Source: JBCBDX01 sp039815825
Lineage (GTDB): Bacteria; Pseudomonadota; Alphaproteobacteria; Rhizobiales; Rhizobiaceae
Direction of reading: 5' to 3'
Length of the DNA stretch: 64,000 bases
Assembly: GCA_039815825.1 (NCBI GenBank)
Contig: JBCBYO010000001.1
Span: forward strand, 124,001-188,000
Of this stretch, positions 26,725 through 34,853 are shown piece after piece. The notes beneath the pieces were generated by a model. It was not told the origin of the DNA and made no database searches. It worked only from the letters and a program-made list of their open reading frames with translations. Numbering within the stretch: the first letter of the stretch is position 1; each line of letters begins with the position of its first letter. The translations under genes and the position numbers were made by a program.

Positions 26725-28830
26725 TCAATTGCTCCTTCCGACGCGTTTGCCTTCATAAACCAGCATCGAGGCCGGGAACAGGTTAGGGTATCGAAGAGCA
26801 CCAGCCATCAATGCTGCCCCCGACAGCGTGGCCGGTGCAAGCCCAAATGCGCTGTTGCGATTGAGCACGGCAGGGACGCTTTGGGTGTCTACGAGGTTAA
26901 TTTCATATGGAGCGGCGGGATCCAGGCCGGTCATTCGAACCGGATCCGCTGCGATCTGCGCCGATGCGCCAGACTGTCCAATGAAGGTAACAAACCGGTC
27001 GCTTGCGTCATCGACGAACATCTCTGCAAAGACCTCCGGATCATCGCAATCAAGCCGGGAATGTTTAGCACTATGAAGGAAATCGCGATTGTCCTTGTAC
27101 CATTGGGTGACGGCTTTGAGCGTTTGGCTCTCTTCTTCGGTCAATTCGCGCGGGTCCATTTCAAACCCCATATGCCTTTGGGCGGCGACCCAGGCGCGGA
27201 AGTGCATCGACAAAACACGCCCCGATGTATGACAATGGCGCGGACCCACGTGCGAGCCTTGTACCTCCACAGGCAGCCAACGCGATGCTTCGTGCTGCAT
27301 GCGTAAACGTTCAAGCGCATCATTTGAATCAGACAACCAAACTCGGGTCGCGTGCCGCAACATGCCATAATCGACGCGGCCACCCCCGGACGCACAGCTT
27401 TCAATTTCGAGATCGGGAAACGCTTCATTCAGGCGTTGAAGCAGTTGGTAGAGCGCGCCTGTTTGTTCGGAAACGCCGCCACTTAACTTGCGATTGTGAT
27501 CCCATTTTATGTAGCGAACCGGATACTGGTCGAGTATCGCTGACATCGCGTCGAAGAGATATTCAGACACTTGCGGATTGGCGAGGTCGAGGACAAATTG
27601 ACCACGCCCGGACGGCTGACTGGATGGGCCTAGAACCCAATCGGGATGATTGTGATAAAGATCTGATTGGGTGTTGACCATTTCAGGCTCAAACCAGATC
27701 CCAAACTCCATACCCAACGCCGTCACGTGATCGGTAAGTGGCTTCAAACCATCTGGATATTTGTCACGATCAACTACCCAGTCGCCTAATGATGTGGTGT
27801 CATCATCGCGCCCTTTGAACCAACCATCATCGAGCACAAAGCGTTCAGCGCCATGATCTGCCGCGATGGATGCGATCTCTTTGAGTTCATCGACCGAGTG
27901 GCGAAAATAAACCGCTTCCCAGCAGTTATAATGAACGGGTCGGGCGACCTTTTTGGGCAAACGGCTCCTGACAACATTAACAAACATGTCTGACAAACCA
28001 TTGAGCCCGTCCGACGACCAGCCGACATAGGCTTTGCGCGTGATGGTCAGGGATCTTGTATCAAAGCCGGTCTGCACATGGCGGCGGCCATCCGGTATTT
28101 CTTCGGCGATTATACGGTGCCCACCGGACCAGGGTATGGTGACGCCCATGCACTCACCGCTTGTTTCATCGCAAGCATTGGACGCGAAAATCATGCCTGG
28201 AAAGTGCGCGTGTCCGGTCCGGCCCTCTCGGCTTTCCCGCACATGCTGGCCGAGCGTGAATGCGCGTTCCTGGCGCTGGAATTCACCGGTCCATCGACCG
28301 CCGTGGTCGATGATCCGAGGCAGGTAAGTTGGCACCGGAATAGCCGCGCACGAAAACCATTCGACACGGTAGCCTTCGACAGATTTATACGCCGATCCGA
28401 TGGCCATAACCCCGGTGGGATCAAAACGCACTTCAAGCACCAGGGAGAAGCGCACATCATCGCCGTTTTCGTCAATGGTCCAGCGCAGGTGATTGCCAGC
28501 TTCCGAGACCAACTCCGTGCTTCGCCATACTGGTTCAACCGTGCGTCCGTCAGGGCCGCGAATGATTATGCCAGGGTGGCCCTGCCATCCATCGAGCGCA
28601 GTTGGCACCAATGTCAGCGGAACGACCGGATCCAATTGCCCGCCTGCAATGTTGGGCATGGTCAAGCGCGCAAGCTGCTCCAGATTTTCATCGGCAGGCA
28701 ATTGTCGACCAAAATGGATGAGAGCAGGCACCCCGCCGTCAAAGCAGGCAAAAGCCGCAGTGCGCCCAGCGGCATCCAGCCGCCAGCATTCCACCGCTAT
28801 ATCGGCGCCTTGTTTGGCAAGCTTGTGCAA
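26725..28830 (-). CDS. Alpha-galactosidase, glycoside hydrolase family 36
   Basis: A 701-residue GH36 enzyme with N-terminal beta-sandwich, central TIM barrel and C-terminal domain. FVLDDGWFKGR, GIWFEPEM, the nucleophile Asp444 in YIKWDHNR, ESCASGGGR and the acid/base region WLSDSNDALER are intact. No signal peptide, so it is cytoplasmic. The start is inferred as TTG at 28830: it follows the permease stop by 5 bp, has GAAGGGA eight bases upstream, and avoids a 115 bp overlap required by the longer frame. It removes terminal alpha-galactose from melibiose, raffinose-type sugars or galactosyl-glycerols. Confidence 0.94.
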   Translation of the reverse strand: MHKLAKQGADIAVECWRLDAAGRTAAFACFDGGVPALIHFGRQLPADENLEQLARLTMPNIAGGQLDPVVPLTLVPTALDGWQGHPGIIIRGPDGRTVEPVWRSTELVSEAGNHLRWTIDENGDDVRFSLVLEVRFDPTGVMAIGSAYKSVEGYRVEWFSCAAIPVPTYLPRIIDHGGRWTGEFQRQERAFTLGQHVRESREGRTGHAHFPGMIFASNACDETSGECMGVTIPWSGGHRIIAEEIPDGRRHVQTGFDTRSLTITRKAYVGWSSDGLNGLSDMFVNVVRSRLPKKVARPVHYNCWEAVYFRHSVDELKEIASIAADHGAERFVLDDGWFKGRDDDTTSLGDWVVDRDKYPDGLKPLTDHVTALGMEFGIWFEPEMVNTQSDLYHNHPDWVLGPSSQPSGRGQFVLDLANPQVSEYLFDAMSAILDQYPVRYIKWDHNRKLSGGVSEQTGALYQLLQRLNEAFPDLEIESCASGGGRVDYGMLRHATRVWLSDSNDALERLRMQHEASRWLPVEVQGSHVGPRHCHTSGRVLSMHFRAWVAAQRHMGFEMDPRELTEEESQTLKAVTQWYKDNRDFLHSAKHSRLDCDDPEVFAEMFVDDASDRFVTFIGQSGASAQIAADPVRMTGLDPAAPYEINLVDTQSVPAVLNRNSAFGLAPATLSGAALMAGALRYPNLFPASMLVYEGKRVGRSN

Positions 28831-28835
28831 CGAAT

Positions 28836-29687
28836 TTATCCCTTCGTTGCACCGAGCGTCAGGCCTGCGATGAAGTGCTTTTGCATAGCAAAGAACATGA
28901 TCACCGGCGGGACCGCCGCCAACAGCGAAGCCGCAGACACAAGCTGCCATTGTTGGACAAATTCGCCGTTCAGTGTTCGCACACCCACAGTAATTGGCAG
29001 CTTGGAGTCATCTTGCAGCATCACTGTTGCCCAGAAAAAATCATTCCAAATGAAAGTGAATATCAGGACGGCCAGAGCGGCAATAGCCGGTTTCACCAAC
29101 GGCATCACAAGATGCCAGAAAATCTTGAATTCATCGACACCTTCAATACGCGCCGCCTCGATCAATTCATAAGGCAATGCTTTGATAAAGTTGCGCATGA
29201 ACAGCGTACAGAAGCCCGTCTGAAACGCCGCATGGAACATAACCAAGCCCGGCACGGTGTTGATCATTTCCAAACGCGTTGAGAGGTCGACAACCGGCAA
29301 CATCAAAATCTGAAACGGGACAAAGTTGCCGGCGACAAACACGAAGAAAAGCGGCAGCGCCCATTTGAACCTATAAATTGCGAGCGCATAGCCGGTTAGG
29401 CACGCAAGTCCGACCGAAATGATTACGGTCGGGACCGTAATGATCAATGTATTGACCATATAGTCGAGCGCTTTAGGCCGTGAGAGCACTTCCCAATAGT
29501 TCGCAAAAAAGGCGAATTCAGTTGGGATGCCAAACACGTTTCCGGTGTTGATATCGGCCGCCGTGCGGATCGATGTCATGAAAATCGCAAGCAACGGCAA
29601 AAGCCAGATTATGAGCGCGACAGGCAGTGCTGCCTTGTACGTCCATTGCGCGCCAGCGGAGGCTTTTTCTATCGGACGGGGAAACAT
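28836..29687 (-). CDS. Carbohydrate ABC transporter permease, MalG type
   Basis: A 283-residue inner-membrane permease with six predicted helices. The cytoplasmic EAA loop that docks the ATPase is EAARIEGVDEFKIFWHLVMPLVKP in outline (EAA-x3-G-x9-I/M-LP). The LRNFI-like MRNFIKALP segment before it is typical of MalG/LacG proteins. Its ATG overlaps the malF-type gene stop by 1 bp. It pairs with the 401-residue permease and the binding protein for galactoside import. Confidence 0.93.
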   Translation of the reverse strand: MFPRPIEKASAGAQWTYKAALPVALIIWLLPLLAIFMTSIRTAADINTGNVFGIPTEFAFFANYWEVLSRPKALDYMVNTLIITVPTVIISVGLACLTGYALAIYRFKWALPLFFVFVAGNFVPFQILMLPVVDLSTRLEMINTVPGLVMFHAAFQTGFCTLFMRNFIKALPYELIEAARIEGVDEFKIFWHLVMPLVKPAIAALAVLIFTFIWNDFFWATVMLQDDSKLPITVGVRTLNGEFVQQWQLVSAASLLAAVPPVIMFFAMQKHFIAGLTLGATKG

Positions 29688-30892
29688 CAGTGAGCCTCCT
29701 TTTCATCGCGGTACATCTGCCAAAGGAAATAGGAGATGTAGACCAGCATGATGGCAAACAGGACCACGGCAATTGCCGAGCCATAACCGTAGCGTCCAAC
29801 ACCCTCGCCTACAGCTTGATCGTACATGTAATAGGCCAGCACATTCGTTGAGCCGAACGGCCCGCCCTGCGTCATGGTAGCGATCATATCAAACGAGCGG
29901 AGCGCGCCGATGACGGTGACGACGATGGCGATAAAAGTTGCCGGTTTCAGCTGCGGCAAGATCACGTGCCACAGCATTTTCCAGCCCTTGGCACCATCGA
30001 GACGCCCGGCTTCAATTTGGTCGGGCGCCACGTTGTTCAGACCCGTTAGATAAAGGATCATACAGTAGGCAATTTGCGGCCATAGACCGGCGATAATGAT
30101 GCCGTAAGTAGCGAGGTTTTCATCGCCCAAAATGGACGGCGGGTTCACCGAACAAACCGTTGTGACATTGCCAACAATGTTGATCCGATCCTCGCAGAAG
30201 AACCAACCCCAGACTTCGGCGACCAAACCGAATTCCGGATTGTATGCCCATGAGAAGATGAGGCCGACAACCACTTGGCTGATCACGAACGGGAAGAAAA
30301 ACAGCGATTTGTAAATCCGGATGCCGGTGACCGTTTGATTGAGAAACAACGCGATCGCCAGACCCAGCGGAACCGCCAGCATATAAAGGACCAGCCAAAG
30401 CACATTGTTCCACAGCGATGTGTAGAAGTTGGGATCTTCCAACAGTGCCGCATAGTTGCGGAGGCCAACCCACTCACCTGTCCAATTGCCGTTAACATCG
30501 CGCAATCCGTCCCAGCGGGTAAACGAATAGGAAAACGACTGGAAGATTGGGAAGATGACATAGATGGCAAAGAACAGCAGGCCAATGGAGACAAAGATCC
30601 ATGGCGCAAGCTTGATACGGTTGCGTTTATAATAACCAGTCGACGTAATCAGGTAGAAGGCGGATGCGAAGAAGCCGATAAGCAGAAACAGTCTGACGAG
30701 AAACGCAGGTACCCGCGCATCACGGCGCTGCGCATAGCCGAACCATTCTTGAACCACGCCAGGGTCAACAACTGCAACCAGCATGACTGCCGTGAACAAC
30801 AAAACCGCGGCGGAAACGAGCACCGTCGGCATATTGGTCGCGTACCGGTCCGCGTGGCGCTTTGCGCCATAAGGCGCTTCAGCAACTGCCAT
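29687..30892 (-). CDS. Carbohydrate ABC transporter permease, MalF type with extended N-terminus
   Basis: A 401-residue permease, about 100 residues longer than typical UgpA/LacF proteins. Two additional hydrophobic helices (about residues 21-43 and 60-83) precede the normal first helix (LAPWIFVSIGLLFF...). A sizeable periplasmic loop containing two Cys residues (FFCEDRINIVGN...TVCSVN) follows the third core helix. The EAA loop is EAGRLDGAKGWKMLWHVILP. The ATG at 30892 has GGAGAGGTC directly upstream. Function: one half of the membrane channel for the galactoside transporter. Confidence 0.92.
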   Translation of the reverse strand: MAVAEAPYGAKRHADRYATNMPTVLVSAAVLLFTAVMLVAVVDPGVVQEWFGYAQRRDARVPAFLVRLFLLIGFFASAFYLITSTGYYKRNRIKLAPWIFVSIGLLFFAIYVIFPIFQSFSYSFTRWDGLRDVNGNWTGEWVGLRNYAALLEDPNFYTSLWNNVLWLVLYMLAVPLGLAIALFLNQTVTGIRIYKSLFFFPFVISQVVVGLIFSWAYNPEFGLVAEVWGWFFCEDRINIVGNVTTVCSVNPPSILGDENLATYGIIIAGLWPQIAYCMILYLTGLNNVAPDQIEAGRLDGAKGWKMLWHVILPQLKPATFIAIVVTVIGALRSFDMIATMTQGGPFGSTNVLAYYMYDQAVGEGVGRYGYGSAIAVVLFAIMLVYISYFLWQMYRDEKEAH

Positions 30893-30979
30893 GACCTCTC
30901 CTCCCGATCTGGCCCGAACGTGATTGGGTCTGCGTCCCTGAAAGTCAGGCCCAAGCACCTGCGGGCGCAGGTTTGAAAC

Positions 30980-31003
30980 CGGACACCCCAAATGAGGTGC
31001 CCG
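30980..31003 (-). other. Intercistronic stem-loop between binding-protein and permease genes
   Basis: CGGGCACC and GGTGTCCG form an eight-pair stem (one G-U) around an eight-base loop in the 130 bp between the binding-protein stop and the malF-type start. No T-run follows, so it is not an intrinsic terminator. Such hairpins in ABC operons (for example malE-malF) stabilise the upstream transcript or partly stop polymerase, giving more binding protein than permease. Confidence 0.45.
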
Positions 31004-31022
31004 ATTTCTTGATCAGATGATC

Positions 31023-32261
31023 TTAGTAGACTTCGCCCTGAACACGGTCGAGTTCCGTCAGGACCTCATCTTTGGTGCTTGGATCAAGCATAAAGCGCTG
31101 GAAGCCTTCCATGCCGGCCTGCGCCATGGCAGCAGGTGCATCACGGTCGTAGAACTGAGCAAGACCGGCGGCAGTGGACACTGTCTGCATTCCCTCGACG
31201 ATGAATTTGTCATCGGCGTTGATCTCAGCCGCTGAGTTTGGCGGCAACTGACCCAAAGTTTTGTTCCATGCTGACTGGATCTCAGGTTGTGAGATAAAGG
31301 AGAGGAACTTTTTGGCGTTGTCGACATTGCGAGCGTTCGCCGGAATGAAGAAAGCATCTGCAGGCGCCTCTTCAGCACGCGCTAGGCCTGCTGTAATTTC
31401 CGGGAACTGGAAGAAGTCAATTTGATCTTCTGTCAGGCCGGCGTCTTTCATGCCCGCAACCGCAAAGTTGCCCATGACGTACATGGCTGCGTCACCGTTT
31501 GCGAACGGCGCCAATGCTTCCTGCCAGCTCATTGTCGCATGGTTGTCGACGAATGAGCAGCGCTCAAGCATCGTTTCCCAGTTAGCGAATGTGGTGCGGA
31601 TACGGTCGTCGGTGTACTTAATTTCACCGGCGGTCAGCGCATTGTGAACATCATAGCCGTTGGTGCGCAGGTTCAGATAATCGAACACGCCGGCTGCAGT
31701 CCAAAGGAACTTAGTACCGATAGTGAAAGGCGTTACGCCGTTAGCCTTCATTGTGTCACAAGCGGCCAGCATCTCATCCCATGTTGTGGGCTCAGACAGG
31801 CTCAACGCGTCAAAGATATCTTTGCGATAGTAAACGCCCCACTGGTAATAGGAATAGGGCACGCCCCACTGTTTGCCGTCGCGCGACATGGTTGGCTTGA
31901 TCGCCTCGAAGTTCGAAGACAGGTTTGCATCGGAAGCCCAGAGGTCCGAGATGTCCATGAACAGGCCAGCGTCGACGAATGGCGCCATGCGGTTGCCGGG
32001 ATACCACGCAATCACGTCAGGTGAGTCTGTCTGCAGCGCACCACGGATTGTGTTTTTGTGTGCTTCGCGGTCTGTAATGTTGACCGTGACATCAATGTCA
32101 GGGTTGGCAGCTTTGAACGCGTCAACTGCTGCTTCAAACGCCTCTTTTGGCGCCGGGTTCAAATCGTCGTAAGTGATCGTCAGTTCATTGGCGACAGCCG
32201 ACGTTGCCACGAGGGCGGACGCAGCAAGACCAAGCAATGACGTCTTGATGATGGAATTCAT
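31023..32261 (-). CDS. Carbohydrate ABC transporter substrate-binding protein
   Basis: A 412-residue periplasmic binding protein of the MalE/cluster-B sugar class. A Sec signal peptide (SLLGLAASALVATSAVA, cleavage after AVA near residue 24) precedes the mature protein starting NELTITYDD. Conserved solute-binding elements include PDVIAWYPGN, GVPYSYYQWGVYYRKDIF and PTTWDEMLAACD. The ATG at 32261 has GGGAGG upstream. It is the first gene of the nine-gene operon and the likely specificity determinant for alpha/beta-galactosides; the ligand is not deducible from the sequence. Confidence 0.94.
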   Translation of the reverse strand: MNSIIKTSLLGLAASALVATSAVANELTITYDDLNPAPKEAFEAAVDAFKAANPDIDVTVNITDREAHKNTIRGALQTDSPDVIAWYPGNRMAPFVDAGLFMDISDLWASDANLSSNFEAIKPTMSRDGKQWGVPYSYYQWGVYYRKDIFDALSLSEPTTWDEMLAACDTMKANGVTPFTIGTKFLWTAAGVFDYLNLRTNGYDVHNALTAGEIKYTDDRIRTTFANWETMLERCSFVDNHATMSWQEALAPFANGDAAMYVMGNFAVAGMKDAGLTEDQIDFFQFPEITAGLARAEEAPADAFFIPANARNVDNAKKFLSFISQPEIQSAWNKTLGQLPPNSAAEINADDKFIVEGMQTVSTAAGLAQFYDRDAPAAMAQAGMEGFQRFMLDPSTKDEVLTELDRVQGEVY

Positions 32262-32282
32262 CTGGTTTTCCTCCCAAAAAGA

Positions 32283-32305
32283 CCGGAACCACTCCCACGG
32301 TCCGG
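32283..32305. repeat. Imperfect stem-loop in the leader of the galactoside operon
   Basis: CCGG(A)ACC and GGTCCGG can pair over seven positions with one bulged A around an eight-base loop. It lies 22 bp upstream of the binding-protein start, next to its ribosome-binding site. It may protect the 5' end of the message or affect translation, and may also be chance in a GC-rich stretch. Confidence 0.25.
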
Positions 32306-32347
32306 CTGAATTGTTGCGCAATAACCAACGCAAATTGGTCAAGCGAG

Positions 32348-32364
32348 GTTCCACATAATGGAAC
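32348..32364. promoter_or_regulatory. Candidate IclR operator, perfect inverted repeat GTTCCA-N5-TGGAAC
   Basis: A perfect six-base inverted repeat with a five-base centre (CATAA) stands in the 187 bp between the divergent binding-protein and iclR genes. A TTGACT hexamer lies five bases to its right, facing iclR, and a TTGACC hexamer five bases to its left, facing the operon, so one dimer or tetramer could control both. IclR-family regulators bind inverted repeats of this size and symmetry. Confidence 0.6.
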
Positions 32365-32448
32365 TGCGTTTGACTATTTGAAATTATTGGATTAGAGAGT
32401 CGCCGGAGTCAACCCGCAAAAGAAGGTTGGCTCGGGAGGAATTTATCG

Positions 32449-33225
32449 ATGGATGAGAGTGCTTCAACAGGCACGCTCGGCAAGGCTGTTGCCGTGCTCG
32501 ACGCTATAGCGCGCGCCGGGCACCCGGTACGGTTTCGCGATTTGCGTGAGCAAATTGGCCAACCCCCAGGAACACTTCATCGCAACCTTTCCAACCTCAT
32601 GAAAGAAGGGCTCGTTCGGGCCAATCCTGACAATTCATACGCACTTGGTTATCGGCTACTTACATTTGCGTCGGTCGCCTGGGCGTCGAACCGATTTCGC
32701 GAGATTGCAGAACCGCATCTTCGGGAACTACACCGGCAGACCGATGAAACAGTGCATTTGGGCGTGTTGGAAGGGCTAGAGGTGATTTACCTGGATAAGG
32801 TAGAATCACGACAGGCCGTTCGAATGCACAGCCAGATCGGCAAGGCTTCGCCGGCATATTGCACAGGGGTCGGGAAAGCGGCGCTCTCAATGCTTGCAGG
32901 CGATGATTTGCGAATGCGGGTCAACAGCATTGATTTCCATGCCTTTACGCCAAAGACCATCATCACAGCGCACGAGTTGGAAGCGGAGATTGGCTTGATT
33001 GCCGGTAGAGGTTTTGCCTTCGATGATGAAGAACATGAGACCGGCATCCACTGTGCAGCGGCTCCCATCCATTCGCCCGACAAGTCTTTTGTCGGCGGTA
33101 TCAGCGTTACTGCGCCCAGTTATCGCGTCACACGCGCGCAGCTGGAGCAATGGGTGCCGCTTGTTACCCGTGCCGCCAATGAGATCAATTCGGATATCGC
33201 CATAAAACTCGGACCGCGTGTCTGA
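32449..33225 (+). CDS. IclR-family transcriptional regulator of the galactoside locus
   Basis: A 258-residue IclR protein. The N-terminal winged HTH (residues about 9-70: LGKAVAVLDAIARAG, FRDLREQIGQPPGTLHRNLSNLMKEGL) is followed by the effector-binding domain with SPAYCTGVGKA and GFAFDDEEHETGIHCAAAPI, which are hallmark motifs. It diverges from the nine-gene operon and is followed after 20 bp by the transporter ATPase gene. It probably represses (or activates) both transcripts in response to a sugar or sugar-acid intermediate, using the palindrome upstream of its start. Confidence 0.93.
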   Translation: MDESASTGTLGKAVAVLDAIARAGHPVRFRDLREQIGQPPGTLHRNLSNLMKEGLVRANPDNSYALGYRLLTFASVAWASNRFREIAEPHLRELHRQTDETVHLGVLEGLEVIYLDKVESRQAVRMHSQIGKASPAYCTGVGKAALSMLAGDDLRMRVNSIDFHAFTPKTIITAHELEAEIGLIAGRGFAFDDEEHETGIHCAAAPIHSPDKSFVGGISVTAPSYRVTRAQLEQWVPLVTRAANEINSDIAIKLGPRV

Positions 33226-33245
33226 GTCCAAGAGAGGAACCCAAA

Positions 33246-34328
33246 ATGGCTGAAGTGGAACTGAATGCGCTCAAAAAGTCGTTTGGACAAATTGATGTAA
33301 TTCACGGTGTCGATTTGAAGATCGACAAGGGTGAGTTTGCCGTTTTCGTCGGCCCTTCCGGCTGCGGAAAGTCAACGCTTTTGCGGCTGGTCGCCGGGCT
33401 GGAAGACGCAAGCTCAGGTACGATCCAAATCGCCAATCGCGATGTTACAGAAGTGGAGCCGGCGGAGCGCGGTGTCGCTATGGTGTTCCAGTCCTATGCC
33501 CTTTATCCGCATATGACCGTTGAAGAAAATATGGGGTTTGGGCTCCGTATGACTGGCGCTGAAAAAGGCATGATCGATGAACGCGTTAGCAAGGCGGCGG
33601 AAATTCTGCACCTTGATCAACTGCTTCAACGCAAGCCTAAAGCCCTTTCCGGCGGTCAACGTCAACGTGTTGCGATTGGCCGTGCGATTGTTCGTGAGCC
33701 CGATGTTTTTCTGTTCGACGAACCGTTATCAAACCTTGACGCTGAACTTCGCGTTCAGATGCGCCTGGAAATTGCAAAACTGCATAACGACCTTGGCGCG
33801 ACAATGATTTATGTCACCCACGATCAGGTCGAGGCTATGACGTTGGCCGACAAGATTGTGGTTCTAAGAGCTGGAAAAATTGAACAGGTTGGCGCTCCGC
33901 TTGAGCTCTATAATAATCCTGACAATCAATTCGTGGCGGGGTTCATCGGCTCTCCGAAGATGAACTTCCTGAACGGCGAGGTTACGTCCTACGCGAAAGG
34001 TAAGGCAAAAGTAACGCTAATCGATTTTGACGGCGCAACGGCACAAGTTCCATGCGCGACCAAGCTGGCAAAAGGCGACAAGGTTGTGCTCGGTATTCGA
34101 CCCGAACACTTTTCTCCGACGGGCGCTGCGAAGATGGATGTGCTTGTTGATGTCATCGAGGATCTTGGCGGCGTTGCATATGGTTATCATGGCGCTGATA
34201 GTGAAGCGCCGCTCACCATCGCGCTACCTGAAGGTCATGGGCTAAAATTCAACACAGCATATAAAGCGGCTTTTGATCCGGAACGGGCCTTCCTTTTTGA
34301 TCCGCAATCAAATCTGCGGATCCGCTAA
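33246..34328 (+). CDS. Sugar ABC transporter ATP-binding protein, MalK/UgpC type
   Basis: A 360-residue ATPase with Walker A GPSGCGKST (36-44), Q-loop VFQSYALYPHM, signature LSGGQRQRV, Walker B VFLFDEP and H-loop YVTHDQ. The C-terminal TOBE/MalK regulatory domain (from about 240) carries KVVLGIRPEH. Located after iclR and divergent from the permease genes, it is the energising subunit of the galactoside importer. MalK-type ATPases are often shared among several transporters. Confidence 0.95.
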   Translation: MAEVELNALKKSFGQIDVIHGVDLKIDKGEFAVFVGPSGCGKSTLLRLVAGLEDASSGTIQIANRDVTEVEPAERGVAMVFQSYALYPHMTVEENMGFGLRMTGAEKGMIDERVSKAAEILHLDQLLQRKPKALSGGQRQRVAIGRAIVREPDVFLFDEPLSNLDAELRVQMRLEIAKLHNDLGATMIYVTHDQVEAMTLADKIVVLRAGKIEQVGAPLELYNNPDNQFVAGFIGSPKMNFLNGEVTSYAKGKAKVTLIDFDGATAQVPCATKLAKGDKVVLGIRPEHFSPTGAAKMDVLVDVIEDLGGVAYGYHGADSEAPLTIALPEGHGLKFNTAYKAAFDPERAFLFDPQSNLRIR

Positions 34329-34335
34329 CAGCTGA

Positions 34336-34800
34336 TCAAGCGGCGTTAGATGCAGGTGCCTCTGTGACCAGATCATAAATGGCCGAAGCGTCAGAAGAGG
34401 CACGAATTTGGGCGACCCTGTTCGGATCGCGCAAGACGCGGGCGATACGTGACAGAGCTTTAAGATGGTCTGCGCCGGCATCCTCTGGTGCCAGCAGCAA
34501 AAATACGAGATCTACCGGCGCGTCGTCTAGCGCGTCAAATTCTATCGGTTGGCGCAATTTCGCCAGGTAACCAACAATCCGATCCAATGACTGAAACTTG
34601 CCGTGCGGGATCGCAACACCGCCGCCGACACCGGTGGATCCCAACTTCTCGCGCTGGAAAACAGTATTGAAGACATCACGTTGGTCCAAAAGTTTCGTAC
34701 CGCCTACACGGTCTGCCAAGGCCTGAAGCAGCTGTTTTTTGGAGGCCACCTCCAAATCTACAAGAACGCTTTGCCGGTCGAGAAATGTCGCCAGGTCCAT
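34336..34800 (-). CDS. ptsN: PTS IIA-like nitrogen-regulatory protein PtsN
   Basis: A 154-residue EIIA-Ntr protein. The phosphorylatable histidine lies in GGGVAIPHGKF, after the REKLGSTGV segment, and the C-terminal half is the standard PTS IIA type 2 domain. It is the terminal phosphate acceptor of the nitrogen phosphotransferase chain, regulating K+ transport, stress and nitrogen responses. The ATG at 34800 (MDLATFLDRQ) is used; a TTG at 34827 is in frame but unsupported. It lies 53 bp downstream of hpf and 7 bp from the convergent ATPase gene. Confidence 0.95.
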   Translation of the reverse strand: MDLATFLDRQSVLVDLEVASKKQLLQALADRVGGTKLLDQRDVFNTVFQREKLGSTGVGGGVAIPHGKFQSLDRIVGYLAKLRQPIEFDALDDAPVDLVFLLLAPEDAGADHLKALSRIARVLRDPNRVAQIRASSDASAIYDLVTEAPASNAA

Positions 34801-34853
34801 AGAGTTTCCACTAAGATTTTGCGTCAATTATAATCTTTGGCAGTTGCCGAATA

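Noticed and set aside
28078..29172. 364-codon plus-strand frame across GH36 and malG-type genes
   Set aside because: It crosses two well-supported genes on the other strand and shows no domain of its own.
30275..30976. 233-codon plus-strand frame over the malF-type gene
   Set aside because: Charged, domain-free translation antisense to a membrane protein; no start context.
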